Origin: Aquila chrysaetos chrysaetos
Lineage: Eukaryota; Chordata; Aves; Accipitriformes; Accipitridae
Direction: 5' to 3'
Assembly: GCF_900496995.4 (NCBI RefSeq)
Contig: NC_044011.1
Coordinates: 17,578,041-17,642,040, forward strand
Length of the DNA: 64,000 nucleotides
This document shows positions 38,616 to 45,293 of this stretch, one piece after another (the stretch's first letter is position 1; each line of letters starts with the position of its first letter). Under the pieces are notes generated by a model. The model ran no database searches. It was not told where the DNA came from and saw nothing but the letters and a program-made list of their open reading frames with translations. The position numbers were made by a program, and so were the translations under genes.

Positions 38616-39058
38616 TGTCGTGGTTTCAGCCCAGCCGGTAACAAAGGACCACGCAGCCGCTCGCTCACTCCTCCCGCCCCCTCCGGTGGGATAGGGGGGA
38701 GACGGAGGAGAGAAAAGAAAAAAAACTGGAACCTCGAGGGTTGGGATAAGGGCAGTTTACTGGGACAACGCAAAAAAACTTACAACAACAACGACGGTAC
38801 TAATGAAAGAGTATACACAAAAGAGTGATGCACAGTGCAACTGCTCACCACCCGGGACCCGACGCTCCGCCACTTCCCCCACCGAAAGTCGAGAGCAGGA
38901 GAGCCCCCCCCCCGGCCCACTCCCCATGTATATACTGAGCATGATGTCACATGGTATGGAATAGCTCCTTGGCTAGTTCAGGTCAGCTGCCCCGGCTATG
39001 CCCCCCCACCTCCCAGGTTCCTGTAAAAATTAACTCTATCCCAGCTGAACCCAGGACA
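38616..39058 (-). repeat. 3' LTR of the provirus
   Basis: This is a 443-bp LTR, TG...CA, whose terminal bases in element orientation are TGTCCTGG...CCACGACA. By eye it matches the other LTR base for base over its full length, including the C and A homopolymers. It carries the polyadenylation function. In element orientation an AGTAAA hexamer (complement of 38756-38761) is the best candidate signal, since no AATAAA is present. Confidence 0.95.
38756..38761 (-). terminator. Candidate polyadenylation signal AGTAAA in the 3' LTR
   Basis: The minus strand reads CCCAGTAAACTG. AGTAAA is a known weaker variant of AATAAA. It lies downstream of the TATA box in element orientation and about 140 bases before the LTR end. 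No canonical hexamer was found in the LTR. Confidence 0.45.
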
Positions 39059-39076
39059 TTATCCACCCCTTATTCT
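39059..39076 (-). other. Polypurine tract for plus-strand priming
   Basis: Directly before the 3' LTR in element orientation the sequence reads AGAATAAGGGGTGGATAA. The core AAGGGGTGG is the expected purine-rich primer for second-strand DNA synthesis by the element's reverse transcriptase. Two or three T residues make it imperfect. Confidence 0.65.
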
Positions 39077-39588
39077 ATACCATTTACATCATGCCCAGAT
39101 CTTACATTTTCCAATCAACCGCTACCACTTTCCTTGTCTTATATATAGATATATATGTATATGGACACCCCCCACACACATACACACACATACAAATAGT
39201 ATTCCCTTAGTCAATGGGTTATCCCTCCAATGTGTCCATCAATTTTATTTAGTCCATGACTTTGAGGCTCCATCTGTTGTAACACTTCTTCAGGATAAAA
39301 GAGATGGTGTGAGGTGTTGGGTTGTTGTATGCTGTCTCTGGAACTTCTGGCTGGTACATTTGATGCAACCCACACCCTTGGTCTGCAGGTCGAAGATGTT
39401 GATCTTGAGGAAATTGCTGGGCGCCAGTTCAAGTTCTATCACTGTTGTTCTTGGCTCAGTTTCAAAGTCCATTCTTCAGTCATTTGGGTAATTCTTACAG
39501 TAATACCCTTGATATGGCATATAGACACTATAGATACAATGACATACATTGGCAGGTTATTTAGCAGTTAAATATCATACAGCCTAGT
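39077..39588 (-). other. Post-pol region of the provirus, no env
   Basis: About 510 bases lie between the pol stop and the polypurine tract. The left part is a TA/CA-rich microsatellite (about 39140-39195). The right part is more complex and contains a 60-codon frame (complement of 39290-39472), starting MDFETEPRTTVIELELAPSN, with a C-x2-C pair and no recognisable domain. An AATAAA occurs on the minus strand near 39247. No signal peptide, surface or transmembrane Env domain and no dUTPase is visible. The region could be a cis-acting RNA element or hold a small accessory frame. I cannot decide which. Confidence 0.5.
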
Positions 39589-42500
39589 TCACTGGCTATT
39601 CTCTCCCAAAATCAAATCTCCCTGAGGTACACATCGAACTTCCCCATCCTTCTGCATCACCCACCAGGTGTACCCAGGTCCCTGAGCAAAAACCACCCCT
39701 TGGATGGGTTTGTCTCTGCGTGAGGGAGGACTAACCCAGACTGTCTTTCCTAACATACTCCTCATGTGCACTACAGGAACTTTATCCCCTTCTACAGTAT
39801 GTGGAAGTCTTGGTTGGGCGGGGCCCGCCCGATTGGTGGATCCTCTAGTATTAACTAACCAGGTGGCTTTTGTTAAATGTGTATCCCAATGTTTGAAAGT
39901 TCCACCCCCCATTGCTCTCAATGTAGTTTTCAGCAGTCCATTGTATCGTTCGATTTTTCCGGAGGCTGGTGCGTGATAAGGGATGTGATATACCCACTCA
40001 ATGCCATGTTCTTTGGCCCAGGTGTCTATGAGGTTGTTTCGGAAGTGAGTCCCGTTGTCTGACTCGATTCTTTCTGGGGTACCGTGTTGCCATAAGACTT
40101 TCTCTTCAAGGCCCAGGATAGTGTTCTGGGCAGTGGCGTGGGACACAGGATATGTTTCCAGCCATCCAGTGGTTGCTTCCACCATTGTAAGCACATGGCA
40201 CTTGCCTTGGCGGGTTCGTGGAAGTGTGATATAGTCAATCTGCCAGGCCTCCCACTGTTTATATTTCAGCCATCGCCCTCCATACGACAGGGGTTTCAGT
40301 CGCTTGGCTTGCTTAATTGCAGCACATGTTTCACATTCATGGATAACCTGTGCGATAGTGTCCATGGTTAAGTCCACCCCTCGATCGCGAGCCCATCTAT
40401 ATGTTGCATCTCTTCCCTGATGGCCCGAGGTATCATGGGCCCACTGAGCCATAAATAGCTCACCCCTACGTTGCCAGTCCAGGTCCACCTGAGACACTTC
40501 AATCTTGGCGGCCTGATCTGCCTGCTGGTTGTTTTGATGTTCTTCAGTGGCCCGACTCTTGGGTACATGAGCATCTACGTGGCGTACTTTTACCACTAGC
40601 TTCTCTATCCGAACAGCAATATCTTGCCACAGTGCGGCAGCCCAGATGAGTTTACCTCTGCGCTGCCAATTGCTCTTCTTCCATTGCTGTAGCCACCCCC
40701 ATAGGGCATTTGCCACCATCCATGAGTCGGTATAGAGATAGAGCACTGGCCACTTTTCTCTTTCAGCAATGTCTAACGCTAGCTGGATGGCTTTCACCTC
40801 TGCAAACTGACTCGATTCACCTTCTCCTTCAGCAGTTTCTGCGACTAGTCGTGTAGGACTCCATACAGCAGCCTTCCACCTCCGATGTTTTCCCACAATG
40901 CGACAGGACCCATCAGTGAACAGAGCATATTGCCTCTCATTTTCTGGCAGTTTATTATACAGCGGGGCCTCTTCAGCCCGTGTCACCTCCTCCTCTGGCG
41001 ACATTCCAAAATTTTTGCCTTCTGGCCAGTCCATGATCACTTCCACAATTCCTGGGCGACTGGGGTTTCCTATGCGAGCCCGTTGTGTGATCAGTGCGGC
41101 CCACTTACTCCACGTGGCATCAGTTGCATGATGTGTAGAGGAGACCTTCCCTTTGAACATCCAGCCCAGCACTGGCAGTAGGGGTGCTAAGAGGAGCTGT
41201 GTTTCAGTACCAACCACTTCTGAGGCGGCTCGAACTCCTTCATATGCTGCCAATATCTCTTTTTCAGTTGGAGTATAGCGAGCCTCGGATCCTCTGTATC
41301 CCCGACTCCAAAACCCCAGGGGTCGACCTCGGGTCTCCCCAGGTGCTTTTTGCCAGAGGCTCCAGGTAGGGCCATTCTCCCCAGCTGCAGTGTAGAGCAC
41401 ATTTATAACATCTTGTCCTGCCCGGACTGGCCCAAGAGCTACTGCATGAACAATCTCCCGCTTAATTTGTTCAAAAGCTTGTCGTTGCTCAGGCCCCCAT
41501 TTAAAATCATTCTTCTTCCGGGTAACTTGGTAGAGAGGACTTACAATTTGACTGTAATTTGGAATATGCATTCTCCAAAAGCCCACAACACCTAAGAAAG
41601 CTTGTGTTTCCTTTTTATTAGTTGGTGGGGACATAGCTGCTATTTTGTTGATCACATCCATAGGGATCTGACGACGCCCGTCTTGCCATTTTACTCCTAA
41701 GAACTGGATCTCCTGTGCAGGTCCCTTGACCTTACTTTCTTTTATGGCAAAACCAGCCTTCAAAAGGATTTGGATTATTTTCTTCCCTTTCTCAAAAACT
41801 TCTTCTGCCGTGTTGCCCCATACGATGATGTCATCAATGTATTGCAGGTGCTCTGGAGCTTCACCTTTTTCCAGTGCAGCCTGGATCAGTCCATGGCAAA
41901 TAGTGGGGCTGTGTTTCCACCCCTGGGGCAGTCGATTCCAGGTGTACTGGACACCCCTCCAAGTAAAGGCAAACTGTGGCCTGCACTCCGCTGCCAAAGG
42001 GATGGAAAAAAATGCATTAGCAATGTCAGTTGTGGCATACCACTTAGCTGCCTTTGATTCCAGTTCATATTGAAGCTCTAACATATCTGGCACAGCAGCG
42101 CTCAGCGGTGGCGTGACTTCATTCAGCCCACGATAGTCTACTGTTAGTCTCCATTCCCCATTAGATTTCCGCACGGGCCATATGGGACTATTAAAGGGTG
42201 AGTGAGTCTTGCTGATCACTCCTTGACTCTCCAATTGGCAAATCAGCTTATGGATGGGGATCAGGGAATCTCGGTTGGTGCGATATTGCCGCCGGTGCAC
42301 CGTCGTGGTAGCAATTGGCACCTGTTGTTCTTCAACCTTCAGCAACCCCACAACCGAAGGGTCTTGAGAGAGACCAGGCAGGGTAGACAGCTGTTCAATC
42401 TCCTCCGTCTCCAATGCAGCTATACCAAAAGCCCAACGGTACCCTTTTGGGTCCTTGAAATATCCCCTCCGGAGATAATCTATACCAAGGATGCATGGGG

Positions 42501-42774
42501 CCTCTGGGCCAGTTGCAATGGGGTGTTTATGCCAGTCATTCCCGGTTAGACTCATTTCAGCTTCTAATACGGTTAGCTCTTGGGATCCCCCTGTCACACC
42601 AGAGATACAGATGGGTTCTGCCCCTTTATAACTTGATGGCATTAGGGTGCATTGTGCACCAGTGTCTACTAGAGCCTTATATTCCTGTGGGTCTGATGTG
42701 CCAGGCCATCGAATCCACACTGTCCAGTAGACTCGGTTGTCCCTCTCCTCCACCTGGCTGGAGGCAGGGCCCCT
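39589..42774 (-). CDS. Pol polyprotein: protease, RT, RNase H, integrase
   Basis: This is the retroviral enzyme precursor and converts genomic RNA to integrated DNA. Numbering starts from the GTG at 42753. The aspartic protease has LVDTGA (Asp30) and a later GIDYL. The reverse transcriptase has catalytic Asp243 (TTDIANAF), LPQGWKHSP (275-283) and YIDD (305-308). RNase H has FTDGS (Asp614), Glu652, YTDSW (Asp676) and Asp746. The integrase has the zinc-binding set His773, His778, Cys807 and Cys810, and the D,D-35-E triad Asp840, Asp899, Glu935, followed by an SH3-like tail ending QGDLILGENSQ. No dUTPase domain is seen. The frame is continuous with gag through one UAG, and no ATG lies near its beginning (the first Met is inside the protease), so expression as a Gag-Pol fusion by readthrough is expected. 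It ends at TGA (39589-39591). All catalytic residues are present and there is no break. A spumavirus-related lineage is an alternative label to ERV-L. Confidence 0.96.
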   Translation of the reverse strand, partial: RGPASSQVEERDNRVYWTVWIRWPGTSDPQEYKALVDTGAQCTLMPSSYKGAEPICISGVTGGSQELTVLEAEMSLTGNDWHKHPIATGPEAPCILGIDYLRRGYFKDPKGYRWAFGIAALETEEIEQLSTLPGLSQDPSVVGLLKVEEQQVPIATTTVHRRQYRTNRDSLIPIHKLICQLESQGVISKTHSPFNSPIWPVRKSNGEWRLTVDYRGLNEVTPPLSAAVPDMLELQYELESKAAKWYATTDIANAFFSIPLAAECRPQFAFTWRGVQYTWNRLPQGWKHSPTICHGLIQAALEKGEAPEHLQYIDDIIVWGNTAEEVFEKGKKIIQILLKAGFAIKESKVKGPAQEIQFLGVKWQDGRRQIPMDVINKIAAMSPPTNKKETQAFLGVVGFWRMHIPNYSQIVSPLYQVTRKKNDFKWGPEQRQAFEQIKREIVHAVALGPVRAGQDVINVLYTAAGENGPTWSLWQKAPGETRGRPLGFWSRGYRGSEARYTPTEKEILAAYEGVRAASEVVGTETQLLLAPLLPVLGWMFKGKVSSTHHATDATWSKWAALITQRARIGNPSRPGIVEVIMDWPEGKNFGMSPEEEVTRAEEAPLYNKLPENERQYALFTDGSCRIVGKHRRWKAAVWSPTRLVAETAEGEGESSQFAEVKAIQLALDIAEREKWPVLYLYTDSWMVANALWGWLQQWKKSNWQRRGKLIWAAALWQDIAVRIEKLVVKVRHVDAHVPKSRATEEHQNNQQADQAAKIEVSQVDLDWQRRGELFMAQWAHDTSGHQGRDATYRWARDRGVDLTMDTIAQVIHECETCAAIKQAKRLKPLSYGGRWLKYKQWEAWQIDYITLPRTRQGKCHVLTMVEATTGWLETYPVSHATAQNTILGLEEKVLWQHGTPERIESDNGTHFRNNLIDTWAKEHGIEWVYHIPYHAPASGKIERYNGLLKTTLRAMGGGTFKHWDTHLTKATWLVNTRGSTNRAGPAQPRLPHTVEGDKVPVVHMRSMLGKTVWVSPPSRRDKPIQGVVFAQGPGYTWWVMQKDGEVRCVPQGDLILGENSQ

Positions 42775-42777
42775 CTA
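42700..42777 (-). promoter_or_regulatory. Gag-pol readthrough signal: UAG plus candidate pseudoknot
   Basis: The gag stop is UAG (complement of 42775-42777) and pol follows in the same frame. Ten bases after it comes a perfect 6-bp stem, CCTCCA (42759-42764) with TGGAGG (42747-42752), around the 6-base loop GCCAGG (42753-42758). That loop is exactly complementary to CCTGGC at 42700-42705, about 40 bases further on. The stem can extend by CCCT/AGGG across small bulges. UAG followed shortly by an H-type pseudoknot is how murine gammaretroviruses suppress termination to make Gag-Pol. The sequence shows the elements, but the activity is inferred. Confidence 0.7.
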
Positions 42778-44736
42778 ATCCTGGTTAGAATATTCGTTAC
42801 TCACTTTTCGCACACGTGAATCAGAAGTCCCTTCAAGAGGATCAGAAATGTGATCAGCCCATCTACTGCATCTGGGGGACTCCTCACAGGAAACTGGAGC
42901 AGCAGTTTTCCAAGAAGAATCCTCTTTCCTGGTTGCTTTTTCTCGCAACTCCCGTACCCGTGCATCCAGGACTGAGGTAGGTTTTCCATCCCACTTCCTC
43001 ATGTCCTCTCCATGGTCGCGCAGGTAAAACCACAGGTTAGCCCGTCGTGTGTACTTTCTCTCTCCTCTCTCTTGGGCAGAGGAATGCTTACTCCCAATAG
43101 CTGCGATGCGGGCCTGTACAGGTGGGGAGGAAGACATATCCACTTTGAATTGCTGGAACTCTCGGGACAATTCCTCTACAGCCGAGACACAGGCCCGTAG
43201 GGAGGAAGAGAGACTTCCTTCATATTGCCGGAGTTGGACAGCCAATTCATCCACCGTTTGTCCATGGCCTTCTTTCCAGGACATTACTGCCAATGAGTTG
43301 GCATAGGTTGGTGGTGCACTTCGTAGAAACTTCCGCCACATGGGTTGTGTGCATTGGACATCATCTGGGTCTATGGGTGACTGCGCATTTTCTGGATCAT
43401 TATAAATCACCTCCAGCACGGCTAATTCCCTCAGGTACTGGATACCTCTCTCCATGGTGGTCCACTTGCCTTGGTGACATGTAACTTCATCCTTGAAGGG
43501 GTATCTTTCCTTTACACCTAACAGAAGTCGCCTCCAGAGGCTGAGGACTTGTGTTTTTCTCCCAATCGCCTTGTCGATGCCCCCTTCCCTAGACAGAGAT
43601 CCCAACTGCTTGGCTTCCTTACCCTCTAATTCCACACTACTAGCCCCATTATCCCAGCATCGGAGCAGCCAGGTAACAATGTGCTCACCTGGGTGGCGGC
43701 TAAAATCTTTTCGCATGTCACGCAACTCACTCAGGGATAGAGATCGGGTGATTATTTCAGGTTCTGCCTCTTCCTCCTGTTCTCGTGATGACCCTGGTTC
43801 ATCTTCATCTCTCACTGAGCGAACTGATTTCTTTGTGTGTTTCTTTTTCTGTACAGGGGCGACTGATACCGGCACAGGTTGGTTCTCTGGTTTAGCTGCA
43901 GTATCTGTCACTGCGGTTGGGGTAGCCGCGCTGCCTGTTGCCGGGGTAGGGGTAGCGACGCTGCCTGTTGCCGGGGTAGGGGTAGCGACGCTGCCTGTTG
44001 CCCTGTTTTCCATCTTTTCCCCCTTTTCTCCCTGAGGGTGCTGCATAATATCAAGCAGTGTTTGGTAGATACTGGCCAGGGCCCAGCACAGTGCAGCGAG
44101 TTGTACGTCTTTGGAATAGCCACAGCATTTTTCTTTCAAATATTCTACCACTTCATGAGGGTTCTGTAGTTGTTCAGGAGTGAACTTCCAAGCCACTGGG
44201 GGTGAGAAGTTCTCTAGATACCTGCCCATATCCTCCCACATGCCGTGCCACCCATGAATATCCAGCTTTGGGGCAGATCTCTGGGTGGTACTCTTAAAGA
44301 GCCTTTTTGTAGCCCTAAACAAGACCTGAAACATATTCAGGAGGCATAGCACTAACAGCACAGTGGCTTGTGCATCCCAAGGATATTCAAAGTTCTCAAA
44401 AGCTGTTGTAATTAGTCGGAAGGAGAAAAGGGAGGCGAACGGATGGGGGGAAGTATCCCCCCCTAACTCCCCCATGGATTGGCTGTAATTACCAATAAAA
44501 TCCGATAGAAGGTGCCCAAAGTATGGAAATGATATCACTGCCTCATACAGATACCAGCTTAACCTCATGACCAGTGATGTAATCATTTCACAAGTCGACA
44601 TTGCCCAGTACAGCAAAATGATAATCCCAATCACTCTCCCAGAGGTGAGAAACGTAACTACAGGCAATACATAGAGCATATAAGGACCTACAAAACGCCA
44701 CCATGTAAACAAATTAATCAACATTGTGACTAACAT
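42775..44736 (-). CDS. Gag polyprotein with hydrophobic N-terminus
   Basis: This is the structural precursor expected to form the particle shell, 653 residues. The start is the first in-frame ATG, and a TAG codon lies directly upstream of it. Its initiation context is weak, and Met5 has an A at -3 and is a fair alternative. Residues 15-31, 34-53 and 124-140 are strongly hydrophobic and look like membrane segments. There is no Gly at position 2, so no myristoylation signal. Residues 246-275 are three copies of a 10-residue unit (ATGSVATPTP type), followed by a Lys-rich and acidic linker (297-327). Residues of about 330-520 (SLSELRDMRKDF, then ITWLLRCWDNGA-like text, then ERYPF and AMW/PMWRKF) look like the capsid of ERV-L/Fv1-type Gag. 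The C-terminus is basic. No CCHC zinc knuckle is present, as in ERV-L Gag. It ends at UAG, which pol follows in frame. Confidence 0.88.
   Translation of the reverse strand: MLVTMLINLFTWWRFVGPYMLYVLPVVTFLTSGRVIGIIILLYWAMSTCEMITSLVMRLSWYLYEAVISFPYFGHLLSDFIGNYSQSMGELGGDTSPHPFASLFSFRLITTAFENFEYPWDAQATVLLVLCLLNMFQVLFRATKRLFKSTTQRSAPKLDIHGWHGMWEDMGRYLENFSPPVAWKFTPEQLQNPHEVVEYLKEKCCGYSKDVQLAALCWALASIYQTLLDIMQHPQGEKGEKMENRATGSVATPTPATGSVATPTPATGSAATPTAVTDTAAKPENQPVPVSVAPVQKKKHTKKSVRSVRDEDEPGSSREQEEEAEPEIITRSLSLSELRDMRKDFSRHPGEHIVTWLLRCWDNGASSVELEGKEAKQLGSLSREGGIDKAIGRKTQVLSLWRRLLLGVKERYPFKDEVTCHQGKWTTMERGIQYLRELAVLEVIYNDPENAQSPIDPDDVQCTQPMWRKFLRSAPPTYANSLAVMSWKEGHGQTVDELAVQLRQYEGSLSSSLRACVSAVEELSREFQQFKVDMSSSPPVQARIAAIGSKHSSAQERGERKYTRRANLWFYLRDHGEDMRKWDGKPTSVLDARVRELREKATRKEDSSWKTAAPVSCEESPRCSRWADHISDPLEGTSDSRVRKVSNEYSNQD
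43912..44001 (-). repeat. 30-bp in-frame tandem repeat in gag
   Basis: Three consecutive 30-bp units encode ATGSVATPTP, ATGSVATPTP and a diverged third copy ending PTA. The unit length is a multiple of three, so copy-number change keeps the frame. It forms a flexible Ala/Thr/Pro linker between the hydrophobic N-terminal region and the capsid. Confidence 0.9.
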
Positions 44737-44819
44737 CTATTTATCTAATATAAGGAATGCGTATGACAAATTTGTTTCAACACGCTCTGGCCAGATCTGT
44801 CGTTATCTCAACCCTTCGA
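44737..44819 (-). other. Very short gag leader
   Basis: Only 83 bases separate the primer-binding site from the gag ATG. This leaves little space for a splice donor or packaging signal, so a packaging element, if there is one, probably extends into gag. Confidence 0.6.
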
Positions 44820-44837
44820 GCCCCACGTTGGGCGCCA
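44820..44837 (-). other. Primer-binding site, tRNA-Lys(1,2) type
   Basis: The minus strand reads TGGCGCCCAACGTGGGGC, an 18-base complement to the 3' end of tRNA-Lys(1,2), the primer used for example by Mason-Pfizer-type betaretroviruses. It begins 8 bases after the 5' LTR (spacer GTCCTTTT), slightly further than usual. This is where reverse transcription would start. Confidence 0.93.
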
Positions 44838-44985
44838 AAAAGGACTGTCGTGGTTTCAGCCCAGCCGGTAACAAAGGACCACGCAGCCGCTCGCTCACTC
44901 CTCCCGCCCCCTCCGGTGGGATAGGGGGGAGACGGAGGAGAGAAAAGAAAAAAAACTGGAACCTCGAGGGTTGGGATAAGGGCAG

Positions 44986-44991
44986 TTTACT
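44986..44991 (-). terminator. AGTAAA hexamer in the 5' LTR
   Basis: Same sequence as at 38756-38761. In the 5' LTR it must be bypassed for full-length transcripts to form. Confidence 0.4.
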
Positions 44992-45158
44992 GGGACAACG
45001 CAAAAAAACTTACAACAACAACGACGGTACTAATGAAAGAGTATACACAAAAGAGTGATGCACAGTGCAACTGCTCACCACCCGGGACCCGACGCTCCGC
45101 CACTTCCCCCACCGAAAGTCGAGAGCAGGAGAGCCCCCCCCCCGGCCCACTCCCCATG

Positions 45159-45164
45159 TATATA
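45159..45164 (-). promoter_or_regulatory. TATA box of the proviral promoter
   Basis: TATATA sits within CAGTATATACATGG on the minus strand. A twin copy lies at 38929-38934 in the 3' LTR. The TGACATCA directly upstream differs by one base from the CREB/ATF consensus. Confidence 0.7.
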
Positions 45165-45288
45165 CTGAGCATGATGTCACATGGTATGGAATAGCTCCTT
45201 GGCTAGTTCAGGTCAGCTGCCCCGGCTATGCCCCCCCACCTCCCAGGTTCCTGTAAAAATTAACTCTATCCCAGCTGAACCCAGGACA

Positions 45289-45293
45289 CCATA
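45289..45293. repeat. Target-site duplication (right), ccata
   Basis: Exact copy of 38611-38615 immediately outside the right LTR. Confidence 0.95.

Larger units (their letters stand above)
38616..45288 (-). mobile_element. Full-length ERV-L-like endogenous retrovirus
   Basis: This is a 6673-bp provirus on the minus strand. Its order is 5' LTR (44846-45288), tRNA-Lys primer site, gag, an in-frame UAG, pol, a short non-coding tail, a purine-rich tract and the 3' LTR (38616-39058). The LTRs read as identical, the 5-bp target duplication is perfect, and both long frames are unbroken, all pointing to a very recent insertion. There is no env and no room for one: only about 530 bases separate pol from the 3' LTR. 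Assignment to class III (ERV-L-like) rests on four features: the 5-bp duplication, the lack of env, a Gag without CCHC zinc knuckles, and a protease-RT-RNase H-integrase Pol resembling that group. The lysine primer site is not the leucine type that gives mammalian ERV-L its name. Confidence 0.95.
44846..45288 (-). repeat. 5' LTR of the provirus
   Basis: This 443-bp LTR reads as identical to the 3' LTR. In element orientation it starts TGTCCTGGGTTCAGCTGGGA and holds the promoter, with the TATA box about 125 bases from the start. A CRE-like TGACATCA lies just upstream of the TATA box. It ends CCACGACA next to the primer site. Transcription would run leftward into gag. Confidence 0.95.

Noticed and set aside
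43493-44035. 180-codon plus-strand frame antisense to gag
   Set aside because: It is a mirror of the gag coding frame and its tandem repeat, with low-complexity composition and no domain. Antisense retroviral genes exist in some lineages, but nothing here supports one.
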